64,000 nt of DNA. Origin: Oceanococcus sp. HetDA_MAG_MS8 (GTDB lineage Bacteria; Pseudomonadota; Gammaproteobacteria; Nevskiales; Oceanococcaceae). Positions within the stretch are counted from its first letter, which is position 1; every line of letters starts with the position of its first letter. Below the pieces are notes generated by a model, which saw nothing but the letters and a program-made list of their open reading frames with translations, made no database searches and was not told where the DNA came from. The stretch spans positions 96,919 through 160,918 of the forward strand of contig JAHCMK010000007.1 in NCBI GenBank assembly GCA_019192445.1, read 5' to 3'. Shown one piece after another: positions 24,706 through 32,474 of the stretch. A program made the position numbers and the translations under genes.

Positions 24706-26040
24706 CTAGCGAGCGCGCGATAGACGGGCTAGGTTATTCGGATTGAAGTACTCGTCTTCAAAATCGGCAATCGCAATGGGTGGGTCTTCATTGCTCATAT
24801 CCATGGTGAGGTAACGGCCACCTTGCAGGTCATATACTGTCCCCAGTACCGGCATCACTGCGAGAAGGTCGTAGGCCATCGCCCAATGAGCCTCTTGGAA
24901 GCGCCACAGAGAATCACGTTTGTCGTAGATATCCACCAGAGCAATCGACCAGGAGTCTTCGTCTACGTAGAACACGCGCTTTTTGTAGATATGGCTGGTC
25001 CCATCTTTGAGTTCGGCTTCCACCACCCACACCCGATGAATCTCGTAGCGCGCTAGGTTTTGGTCAATATGGCCGGGCTTGACGATGTCCTCGTATTTGA
25101 GGTCGCCAGAGTTCAGGCCATAGCTGTTGTAGGGGATAACCATCTCTTTTTGGCCGACCAGCTTGAAGGTGTAACGGTCGGTAGCGCCATTGAAGGCGTC
25201 GAGCTGGTCGTTGGTGCGCAGCCCATCAGCGCCTGTTCCAGGGTTGTCATAAGCCACATTAGGCGCACGTCGTGTACGGCGTTGCCCAGGGTTGTACAGC
25301 CAAGCCCGACGCGGCTCTTTGATTTGGTCGATGGTCTCATGCACCAACAAAATGCCACCGGCCTGGCGAGCTGGCGCTAGGGTCTTCTGTAGGAAATAGG
25401 TGGAGACATTGGCCAAGTCATCAAGGCTGATATCTGGATAGCTCCAGCCAAACTTCACGTCTTCTTTGAGCTTGAACAAAGCAAAGCTGCCGTTTTGCTG
25501 GACGGCGGCTTGGTTGTTATAGCGCACGATGGAACGCCCGCGAAAGCGCAGCTTGTGGTTCCAAATGACTTCTTTACCGGAACTGGGGATGGGGAAGGGG
25601 ATGCCGGTTACGGCGCCTTCCAAGGATTCGCCATCATTCTTTAAGGACGCTTGAGCGGCGTTCTTTTTGGTGGCCGCATAAATATAGTCCGGTGCGGCGG
25701 CGCTACGGCGGGTTTTATAGACAGGAATGGTGTAAGACCCTTGTTCCAGCAATGCCTTTTGCCCGGCGCTGAGCATGTTGGCATAGTCACCCATGTTGTC
25801 TTTGCTAATGACAAATTGCGGCTTGTCAGCCGCGAAGGGATCTTTATAGCGAGTCCCCTCTGGGCGGTCTTTTTTCGCGATACCGCCATCCCAAGCGGGT
25901 ATGGCACCACCATTGCCGGCCATGATTCCACCCATCGGGGTGAGCTCGGTGCCGAGCTTGCCGGGGTCGGCGGCATTGGTCGCGAAGCTAAGGCTGCTGA
26001 GCAGCGCAGCGGTCGCTAGAGTCGGAGTTAGACGTATCAT
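24706..26040 (-). CDS. DUF1329 domain-containing exported protein
   Basis: Exported protein of 444 residues, family DUF1329, often predicted to have a LolA/LolB-like fold and to sit near RND exporters or degradation genes; function unknown. The signal peptide is clear (MIRLTPTLATAALLSSLSFATNAAD). Typical phrases: GNGGAIPAWDGGI near the mature N-terminus, EVIWNHKLRFRG, ANVSTYFLQKTLAPARQAGGILLVHETIDQ, RRAWLYNPGQRRTRRAPNVAYDNPGTGADGLRTNDQ, and HRVWVVEAELKDG. ATG 26040 has GGAG 8-11 nt upstream; longer open frame upstream lacks such a site and would bury the signal peptide. Stands alone as a single-gene unit with its own terminator. Confidence 0.9.
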   Translation of the reverse strand: MIRLTPTLATAALLSSLSFATNAADPGKLGTELTPMGGIMAGNGGAIPAWDGGIAKKDRPEGTRYKDPFAADKPQFVISKDNMGDYANMLSAGQKALLEQGSYTIPVYKTRRSAAAPDYIYAATKKNAAQASLKNDGESLEGAVTGIPFPIPSSGKEVIWNHKLRFRGRSIVRYNNQAAVQQNGSFALFKLKEDVKFGWSYPDISLDDLANVSTYFLQKTLAPARQAGGILLVHETIDQIKEPRRAWLYNPGQRRTRRAPNVAYDNPGTGADGLRTNDQLDAFNGATDRYTFKLVGQKEMVIPYNSYGLNSGDLKYEDIVKPGHIDQNLARYEIHRVWVVEAELKDGTSHIYKKRVFYVDEDSWSIALVDIYDKRDSLWRFQEAHWAMAYDLLAVMPVLGTVYDLQGGRYLTMDMSNEDPPIAIADFEDEYFNPNNLARLSRAR

Positions 26041-26110
26041 TGTTTGGTCTCCAGGCGAGTGTTTACGGGGGTTTTTGCTGAATAATCGCATAGCCCTTGG
26101 CGGGCTCGCA

Positions 26111-27013
26111 TTAGCCGTCATGGTCTCTGTAGCGTTTAAGCAGGTCGCCGTAAGCGTCAATCCGCCGATCACGGAGGAATGGCCATATACGGCGCACGGA
26201 TTCTGCGCGGCGCAAATCTAAGTCTGCCATCAAGGTGCAGCTTTCATCGGTTGGGGCCTGAGCTAGCCATTCACCTTGGGGGCCGCAAATAAAACTCGAT
26301 CCCCAAAACTGAGCGCCAGCGGTGTGCCCGCTAGGGTCTAATTCGTGCCCAATGCGGTTGCAACTGAGCAGCGGCAAACCGTTGGCGATGGCATGCCCGC
26401 GCTGCACCGTCAGCCAGGCTTCACGCTGACGAGCTTGCTCCTCAGCGCTGTCATCAGGGTCCCAGCCGATGGCGGTGGGGTAGATCAGAATCTCGGCGCC
26501 GGCTAAGGCCATGAGGCGCGCGGCTTCTGGGTACCACTGATCCCAACACACCAGTACACCCAGACGACCTATAGCAGTATCAATGGGTTCGAAACCCAGG
26601 TCGCCGGGGGTGAAATAGAACTTTTCGTAATAACCCGGATCATCGGGGATGTGCATTTTCCGGTATTTGCCCGCCAAACTGCCGTCCGCATCCAAGACGA
26701 CGGCTGTGTTGTGCGACAAACCCGCTGCGCGACGCTCGAATAACGAGGCAACGATGACGCAGTTGCACTCTTCGGCGACGGCGCTCAGTGCCTGGGTGGA
26801 GGGGCCTGGTATGGGCTCCGCAAGATCATGTAAGTCGGGATCTTCCACCTGGCAAAAATAAGGCGTGTTGTGCAGTTCTTGCAGGACCACGAGCTGCGCA
26901 CCCTGGGCCGCAGCGCTACGAATGGCCTCGATGTGAGCCTGAAGATTTTGCTCCGGGTGAGCACTGCATGCGCTTTGCACGGCAGCCACGCGAATAGTTT
27001 TGGGTTTATTCAT
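26111..27013 (-). CDS. aguB: N-carbamoylputrescine amidase
   Basis: Nitrilase-superfamily amidohydrolase that releases putrescine, CO2 and ammonia from N-carbamoylputrescine, second step of the agmatine route. Catalytic triad Glu (VVLQELHN), Lys (GKYRKMHIPDDPGYYEKFYF) and Cys (LVCWDQWYPEAAR) are present; GHTAGAQFWGSSFICGPQGE and the 300-residue length are typical. ATG 27013 lies inside the end of aguA, overlapping it by 8 nt, so the two are coupled; that pairing is the best support for the specific function. Confidence 0.93.
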   Translation of the reverse strand: MNKPKTIRVAAVQSACSAHPEQNLQAHIEAIRSAAAQGAQLVVLQELHNTPYFCQVEDPDLHDLAEPIPGPSTQALSAVAEECNCVIVASLFERRAAGLSHNTAVVLDADGSLAGKYRKMHIPDDPGYYEKFYFTPGDLGFEPIDTAIGRLGVLVCWDQWYPEAARLMALAGAEILIYPTAIGWDPDDSAEEQARQREAWLTVQRGHAIANGLPLLSCNRIGHELDPSGHTAGAQFWGSSFICGPQGEWLAQAPTDESCTLMADLDLRRAESVRRIWPFLRDRRIDAYGDLLKRYRDHDG

Positions 27014-28034
27014 GCGCAAGCGGGATATTCATGGTGGCGCAGTGCAGGCCGCCATATTGTTCGACCAGAGCACTGCAATCAACGCCTTCGACCCGATGCT
27101 GGGGGCACAAGTTGCGTAGCAGCTCCAGCGCAGCGGAATCCGCGGGGTCGCTATACTGCGGAACCAGCAAAAAATCATTAATAAACAGGAAGTTAGAATA
27201 ACTGCTGGGCAAACCTGTCGGTGCCCGCGTATGCGCTTGCTGTGTATGCGGCAGAGCATGCAGCTCATAAGCTTGGCCGTTGGCTTGCTGCCACTGTGCT
27301 AACTCCTCGGCCATGGCCTGGAGTTCGGCAGAGTTGGGGCCTTCGCTTTCCGGTGCACCTTGGTAGACCAATACGCCGGGGGCAACAAAACGAACCAGCG
27401 TATCGATGTGGCCATCGGTGTCGTCGCCCGCTAAGCCGCCGTGTTCTAGCCAATGGAAACGCTTGATACCCAGGCTTGCGCGGAGCTTGTCTTCGATCAT
27501 GGCTACGGAGAGCTCAGGGTTGCGCTTGGGGTCGAGCACACTCCGCGTGGTGGCCAGTAGCGTGCCCTGGCCATCGGTTTCCACGCCTCCACCCTCGAGT
27601 ACCCAGCCTTGAGTCTCCAAATCATGAATGTGCGCAAAGTCAGCGTTGTCGACCAACCAGGGCAGTAAAGCATTGTCATTTTGACTCGGGTACTTGCCGC
27701 CCCAACCGTCGAACTCGAACTTCAGTAGGCGAACCCGCCCCTTATCGTAGACCCCTATAGGCCCATGGTCGCGTACCCACACATCGCCCACCGGAGCATG
27801 TTGGCAGTGCACCGGGTGCGGCGTAATGCCAATAGCCTGCCTGAGATTGGCGATGTCTAAAGCCGCAGCCAGGCTGATGTAGACCGGAGCTGCCTGAGCC
27901 AGTGCCTTAGCGAGGCTGATGAAAGCCTGATTGATGCGCGCAAAATCGGCGAAGTCGCCGGCGGGATCCGGCCAGGTCAGCATTACAGCGGCCTGCCGCT
28001 CCCATTCTGCCGGCCAGCGTCGTTGCTCGGTCAA
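27006..28034 (-). CDS. aguA: Agmatine deiminase
   Basis: Hydrolyses agmatine to N-carbamoylputrescine and ammonia; member of the PPAD/guanidino-group-modifying fold. Marks: VWVRDHGPIGV, GWGGKYP, VLEGGGVETDGQGTLL, EHGGLAGDDTDGHIDTLVRF (active-site His/Asp) and the C-terminal catalytic Cys in GGLHCATMNIP. 342 residues. The only start near the right place is TTG at 28034 (MTEQRRWPAEWE), 2 nt after the upstream stop, with GAGG about 8 nt ahead; the next in-frame ATG is 17 codons in and would lose conserved residues. Together with aguB it forms a complete agmatine-to-putrescine module. Confidence 0.92.
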   Translation of the reverse strand: MTEQRRWPAEWERQAAVMLTWPDPAGDFADFARINQAFISLAKALAQAAPVYISLAAALDIANLRQAIGITPHPVHCQHAPVGDVWVRDHGPIGVYDKGRVRLLKFEFDGWGGKYPSQNDNALLPWLVDNADFAHIHDLETQGWVLEGGGVETDGQGTLLATTRSVLDPKRNPELSVAMIEDKLRASLGIKRFHWLEHGGLAGDDTDGHIDTLVRFVAPGVLVYQGAPESEGPNSAELQAMAEELAQWQQANGQAYELHALPHTQQAHTRAPTGLPSSYSNFLFINDFLLVPQYSDPADSAALELLRNLCPQHRVEGVDCSALVEQYGGLHCATMNIPLAHE

Positions 28035-28036
28035 AC

Positions 28037-28324
28037 TTAGCCCTCGGTGCTAGGACTACGCAGTCCGTCCTTGCGCTGTAGCTCGGGGTGAGCGTTGCGC
28101 GGCACAGCGATGATGAGCTGTTGGTGCTCGAAGTACAGCCGGTCTTCGGGATAAACCCAGGTTGTAATCGGCGGTTCGCCTACTGGCCCGCGGATACTTT
28201 GGGGCTCGCCGCGCTCAGCGCGCACTTGGTCCATGGTCGCTCCAGGCGTCTGAGCCCAGGCCGCAGAAAGACAGCCAAGCAAAAGGGTGCAGCCTATTAG
28301 GCGCAAAAACATGCGGATTGCCAT
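28037..28324 (-). CDS. Small exported protein of unknown function
   Basis: 95 residues with an N-terminal signal peptide (MAIRMFLRLIGCTLLLGCLSAAWAQ); a second start at codon 5 (MFLRL) is possible. The mature part contains MDQVRAERGEPQSIRGPVGEPPITTWVYPEDRLYFEHQQLIIAVP. The pattern of GEP, GPVGxPPITxWxY and YFE looks like a small periplasmic domain reminiscent of BamE/SmpA-like proteins, but I cannot name the family with certainty. It sits just upstream of aguA (2 nt) and divergent from the lolC-like gene (36 bp between starts). Confidence 0.7.
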   Translation of the reverse strand: MAIRMFLRLIGCTLLLGCLSAAWAQTPGATMDQVRAERGEPQSIRGPVGEPPITTWVYPEDRLYFEHQQLIIAVPRNAHPELQRKDGLRSPSTEG

Positions 28325-28360
28325 CGGTTCATAACAGCAGCTGAGTATACTGCGCCTGCA

Positions 28361-29608
28361 ATGCAACTCCCGATCCCTCTCCGTATTGGCCTGCGCTACA
28401 CCCGCGCCAAGCGCCGCAACCACTTCATCTCCTTTATTTCTGCCACCTCCATGGGCGGAATTGCGCTGGGGGTGACGGCATTGATTACCGTCATCTCGGT
28501 GATGAACGGATTCGAATCCGAACTGCGTAGCCGAATTTTGGGCATGACCCCGCACTTGCAGCTGCAGCGTTGGGATGGGCCGATGACGGAATGGCCTACC
28601 GTTCAAGAGCAACTAGCGCAGCGCCCCGAGGTGCGTAGTGTGCGGCCTTTTGTTTCCGGTGAGGGCATGGTGCGCGGGGCAGGGCAGCTGTCCGGCGCAA
28701 TCTTGCGCGGCGTTGATCCAGCGCATGAAACCGGTGACCAAGGCCTGGCACCGCATGTGATTGTGGGGCAGCTGGACGACCTACAGCCAGGCAGCTTTGA
28801 TGTGGTACTAGGGCGCCATCTTGCGCGTGCTCTGGGCGTGGCTCCGGGCGACAGTATCGATTTGATGATCCCGCAGGCGCAGGTGACACCACTGGGCCTC
28901 ACTCCGCGGTTTCGGCGCTGCACGGTGGTCGGCTTGTTTGAAGTGGGCATGTACGAGTTCGACCGCAGCCTGGTTTTGATGCACCGGAGTGATGCGGCCA
29001 AGCTGTATCGATTGGGTGATGCGGTGCATGGCCTGAGCCTCAGCCTGCATGAGCCAATGCGCGCCCCTTGGATTGCGGCGGATGTCCGCGAAGACCTGCC
29101 GATGGCGTATCAGGTGAGTGACTGGGCGCAGCAACACCGCAATTTCTTTGCTGCGATCCGCACGGAGAAACGCGTGATGTTCATCATTTTGAGCCTCATC
29201 ATTGCTGTGGCGGCGTTTAACATCGTCAGCACGCTGGTGATGGTGGTCCAAGACAAACAATCTGATATCGCCATCTTGCGCACCTTAGGTGCCTCCCGCG
29301 GCACGATTTTGGGAGCATTCATGGTGCAAGGAAGCCTGATTGGAATTATCGGCACCTTGCTGGGTTTGGTTGGTGGTGTGGCGCTGGCTCTGAATGTAGA
29401 AACCTTGGTTCCAGCTTTAGAAAACGCATTGGGCCGAGACCTGCTCGCCGACGATGTTTACTACATCAGCGATTTACCGTCGGAGCTGCACTGGGGGGAT
29501 GTGGGAAAAATCGCCGTGGTGTCTTTGCTGCTGGGGTTGATCTCCACCATCTATCCGGCCTGGCGCGCCACCCGTGTGGAGCCGGCGGAGGCCTTGCGCC
29601 ATGAGTGA
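28361..29608 (+). CDS. lolC: Lipoprotein-releasing ABC transporter permease (LolC/LolE family, possibly LolF type)
   Basis: Inner-membrane permease that extracts lipoproteins and hands them to LolA. 415 residues; four membrane segments of the FtsX/MacB plan: ISATSMGGIALGVTALITVISVMNGFE at the start, then a large periplasmic domain (about residues 50-265), then IIAVAAFNIVSTLVMVVQDKQSDIAILRTLGASR, GSLIGIIGTLLGLVGG and the last segment before YPAWRATRVEPAEALRHE. Only one permease gene is next to lolD here; in E. coli lolC and lolE flank lolD. A single permease forming a homodimer (LolF type) is therefore possible unless lolE lies elsewhere. Overlaps lolD by 8 nt. Confidence 0.92.
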   Translation: MQLPIPLRIGLRYTRAKRRNHFISFISATSMGGIALGVTALITVISVMNGFESELRSRILGMTPHLQLQRWDGPMTEWPTVQEQLAQRPEVRSVRPFVSGEGMVRGAGQLSGAILRGVDPAHETGDQGLAPHVIVGQLDDLQPGSFDVVLGRHLARALGVAPGDSIDLMIPQAQVTPLGLTPRFRRCTVVGLFEVGMYEFDRSLVLMHRSDAAKLYRLGDAVHGLSLSLHEPMRAPWIAADVREDLPMAYQVSDWAQQHRNFFAAIRTEKRVMFIILSLIIAVAAFNIVSTLVMVVQDKQSDIAILRTLGASRGTILGAFMVQGSLIGIIGTLLGLVGGVALALNVETLVPALENALGRDLLADDVYYISDLPSELHWGDVGKIAVVSLLLGLISTIYPAWRATRVEPAEALRHE

Positions 29609-30293
29609 GGTGGTGTTGCGCTGTGCCGGGCTGTCACGCGAGTTTGTGGACGCAGGACGCCGCTTAGAGGTCTTGCAAGGTGTGAATCTAGAACTGCATG
29701 CGGGCGAGTCTGTGGCCATCATTGGTCAATCTGGCTCAGGCAAGAGCACACTGCTGCAGCTACTGGCCGGCTTGGACAAACCCAGCGCCGGTCAGGTTTG
29801 GATCCAGGACCAAGAACTGAACTCTTTAGGTGATGCTGCACGCACCCGTTTGCGGAATCAGCATCTGGGCTTCGTGTACCAGTTTCACCATTTACTGCCC
29901 GAGTTTTCGGCCTTGGAGAATGCGGCAATGCCTCTGGCCCTGGGCGGTGCGCAGTGGAGCTTGGCACGTTCGACGGCGGCAGAAGTATTGACGGCGGTGG
30001 GCTTGGGGGAGCGCCTGGAGCATCGTCCGGCGGAGCTATCCGGCGGTGAACGGCAACGTGTGGCGGTGGCACGCGCTTTGGTGAATCAGCCCGCTTGTGT
30101 GTTGGCCGATGAGCCCACCGGCAACCTAGATCAGGCCACTGGCCATACCGTTTTCGAGGTTCTGCTGGATCTGCAGCGCCGATTGGCAACGGCCCTGGTG
30201 CTGGTGACCCATGATCGCGAATTGGCGGCGAGGGCAGATCGATGCCTGGAATTGCGTCAGGGACAGCTGTTTCCGGTGACTACCGGCTCTTAA
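29601..30293 (+). CDS. lolD: Lipoprotein-releasing ABC transporter ATP-binding protein LolD
   Basis: ATPase of the Lol exporter, 230 residues. Walker A GQSGSGKSTLLQLLAGLD, Q-loop YQFHHLLPEFSALEN (the LolD-typical phrase), signature LSGGERQRVAVARALV, Walker B CVLADEPTGNLD and H-loop VTHD are intact. Start at ATG 29601 inside the end of the permease gene; the last 52 nt overlap the comEC start. Confidence 0.95.
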   Translation: MSEVVLRCAGLSREFVDAGRRLEVLQGVNLELHAGESVAIIGQSGSGKSTLLQLLAGLDKPSAGQVWIQDQELNSLGDAARTRLRNQHLGFVYQFHHLLPEFSALENAAMPLALGGAQWSLARSTAAEVLTAVGLGERLEHRPAELSGGERQRVAVARALVNQPACVLADEPTGNLDQATGHTVFEVLLDLQRRLATALVLVTHDRELAARADRCLELRQGQLFPVTTGS

Positions 30294-32467
30294 TCGCCGC
30301 TCTGGCCGCGCTGGGCCTCGCTCAGCTCGGCTTTTACTGGCACCCGCTGAGCTTCGCTGTTGGGGCTGTGTGTGGTCTGATCTGGGCCTTAGGGAACAAG
30401 GCCTGGCGCTGGCCTGTTTGCCTGATGTCCTTGGCCCTGATCCACGCTGCCTGGGTGTATTGGCAACAGGAGCGGTTGCGCTGGTCTAGTCCTGGGTCTA
30501 GCGTCGGTGACTATCGTGTTTTGGCCCTGTCGCCGGAGCCGGATCGGACACGCTTACTCCTACGCGATGCCCAAGGGCGGCGGCTGCGCGTGGCGGCTTA
30601 TGCTGAGGCCGCGGCGGGTCTAGAACGTGTGTCCATTCACAGTTGTATCCAAGCCCACCTAAGGCTGAAGCCACCCCACGGCACAGTAAATTGGTTTGGG
30701 TTTGATTACGGCCGCTGGTTGTACTCCCAAGCCATCCATGGCCTTGGTAGCGTGCAGCGGTGGCAACCTTGTCCAGAGGCGGTACTCACATCTGCGCCAA
30801 TAAGGCCTAGCTCCGGTCCAGGGATGGCGCTGTTAAAGGCCTTGGTTTTTGCGGACCGTTCAGGTTTTAGCGCCGAGATCTGGGACACCTTGGCGCGAAC
30901 AGGAGTCAGCCATTTATTTGCCATATCGGGTTTACATCTGGGCTTGTTGGGTGCCTGGGGCTGGGCCATTGGCCGGCTGCTCTGGGCGCTAAGGCCCTCA
31001 TGGCAGCATGGGTTAAGACGCCGGCAATGTGCGGCGATAAGCTCGGCACTGTGGATGAGCGGATATATGGTGCTGGCGCATGGCCAGGTCTCGGCCTGGC
31101 GGGCTTGGGCCATGGGCATCTTGGTTCTAGGGGTGTTGAGCGCTGGGCGCTATGCTGCGCCCCTAGCGGGCTGGTCCTTAGCCTTAATCGGGGTGCTGAC
31201 GATAGCGCCGCTACACAGCTTAAACGCTTCTTTGTGGCTGTCCTTCGCGGCCGTACTGCTCATAATAACGGCCTGGCCCTGGCTGAAACCCTACTCCTGG
31301 CTGCGGCGTTTGATCGCCCTGCAAGCGCTGCTGGGAGTGGGGCTGGCGCCCCTATGCTGGGCATGGTTCGGCCAATGGAGCCTGGTCGGGCTGGGGCTCA
31401 ATGTGGTGTTGGTTCCGGCCATGGTCTTGTTGCTGCCGCTGTGTTTGGGTGCAGTGCTCCTTGACGGCATTGGCTTATGGTCCCAGCCACAACTGTGGTT
31501 AACCCAGGCTTTGGATGGCCTCTACGCGGCATTAGCGTGGTGGGCGGCAAAACCTTGGGTGGTATGGCCTGCGCAGAGCCTCAACTTGCTGGAGGCGGCC
31601 TTGTTATTGTCGGCTTTGGCGCTGGCTCTCGTTGTGGGCTTGCAGCGGCGTGACTGGCTGATCGGCGCCTGCGTCTTATGGTGTTGTGCGCTTTGGGCTG
31701 GGTTGCGCCCCGTACCTGCGCCCGCGATGGATCGTGCAGATATTTGGGTGCTGGATGTAGGGCAGGGCTCGGCTGCTATCGTGCGTACAGCTGAGCATGT
31801 GGTTGTGATTGATAGCGGTCCGCGCAGCCGTAGCGGCCGCTTTGACGCGGGTGCCATGATCGTGAGGCCACAGCTCGAAGCCCTCGGGCTCAGCCAGGTC
31901 GACTTGCTAATCACGACGCATGAAGACCGCGATCATGCTGGCGGGCGGCGCGCGCTCACTCAAGCGTTTAGTGTCAAAGAGCAATGGGGAGCCGCTGGCA
32001 GCAATTGCCGTGAAGCATTGCAATGGTCGGCAGACGGAGTGCGAATAAGCAGCCTAGCTTTAGATCGACCAGCGCATTGGTCCAAGAATGACTTGTCCTG
32101 TGTGGTGCTGGTTCAAGTGGGCCAGCGACGCATGTTGTTTCCTGGCGATGTTGAGCTACGGGCGGAGAATGCCATGCTGCGGCATCCTCAATTGCAAGCC
32201 GGTGTGGACGTGGTGATGGTGCCGCACCATGGCAGCCAAACTTCCTCTACAGCCGAGTGGGTCGCCATGCTCCATCCCGATCTGGCGATTGTACCGGCAG
32301 GGGTGTACAACCGCTGGGGTTTCCCGCGCACTGCTGTGGTACAGCGTTGGCGGGATATCGGCAGTGAGGTGCGCAGCACATCCGCGGGTGGTGCGCTGCG
32401 CCTAAATCTGCCCGATATGACGATTCAGCGGCCAGGAGCGCGCCCCTGGCGGCTGGAAGCACTATGA
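30242..32467 (+). CDS. comEC: ComEC/Rec2 family DNA internalisation protein
   Basis: Inner-membrane channel for uptake of single-stranded DNA during natural transformation. 741 residues: hydrophobic N-terminus, an OB-like DUF4131 region (about 60-180), the competence domain with many membrane helices (LVFADRSGFSAEIWDTLARTGVSHLFAISGLHLGLLG), and a C-terminal metallo-beta-lactamase-like domain from about residue 500 (WVLDVGQGSAAIVR, THEDRDHAGG, VPHHGSQTSS). The start at ATG 30242 lies 52 nt inside lolD, with GAGGG 7-11 nt upstream; no other in-frame start is nearby. The same lolD-comEC-msbA order is known from pseudomonads, where exbBD usually sits before msbA and is absent here. Confidence 0.92.
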   Translation: MPGIASGTAVSGDYRLLIAALAALGLAQLGFYWHPLSFAVGAVCGLIWALGNKAWRWPVCLMSLALIHAAWVYWQQERLRWSSPGSSVGDYRVLALSPEPDRTRLLLRDAQGRRLRVAAYAEAAAGLERVSIHSCIQAHLRLKPPHGTVNWFGFDYGRWLYSQAIHGLGSVQRWQPCPEAVLTSAPIRPSSGPGMALLKALVFADRSGFSAEIWDTLARTGVSHLFAISGLHLGLLGAWGWAIGRLLWALRPSWQHGLRRRQCAAISSALWMSGYMVLAHGQVSAWRAWAMGILVLGVLSAGRYAAPLAGWSLALIGVLTIAPLHSLNASLWLSFAAVLLIITAWPWLKPYSWLRRLIALQALLGVGLAPLCWAWFGQWSLVGLGLNVVLVPAMVLLLPLCLGAVLLDGIGLWSQPQLWLTQALDGLYAALAWWAAKPWVVWPAQSLNLLEAALLLSALALALVVGLQRRDWLIGACVLWCCALWAGLRPVPAPAMDRADIWVLDVGQGSAAIVRTAEHVVVIDSGPRSRSGRFDAGAMIVRPQLEALGLSQVDLLITTHEDRDHAGGRRALTQAFSVKEQWGAAGSNCREALQWSADGVRISSLALDRPAHWSKNDLSCVVLVQVGQRRMLFPGDVELRAENAMLRHPQLQAGVDVVMVPHHGSQTSSTAEWVAMLHPDLAIVPAGVYNRWGFPRTAVVQRWRDIGSEVRSTSAGGALRLNLPDMTIQRPGARPWRLEAL

Positions 32468-32474
32468 TGCGCGC

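Noticed and set aside
28506..28522. GGATTCGAATCCG resembling a tRNA T-arm
   Set aside because: Lies in the coding sequence of the Lol permease (MNGFESELR) with no other tRNA parts.
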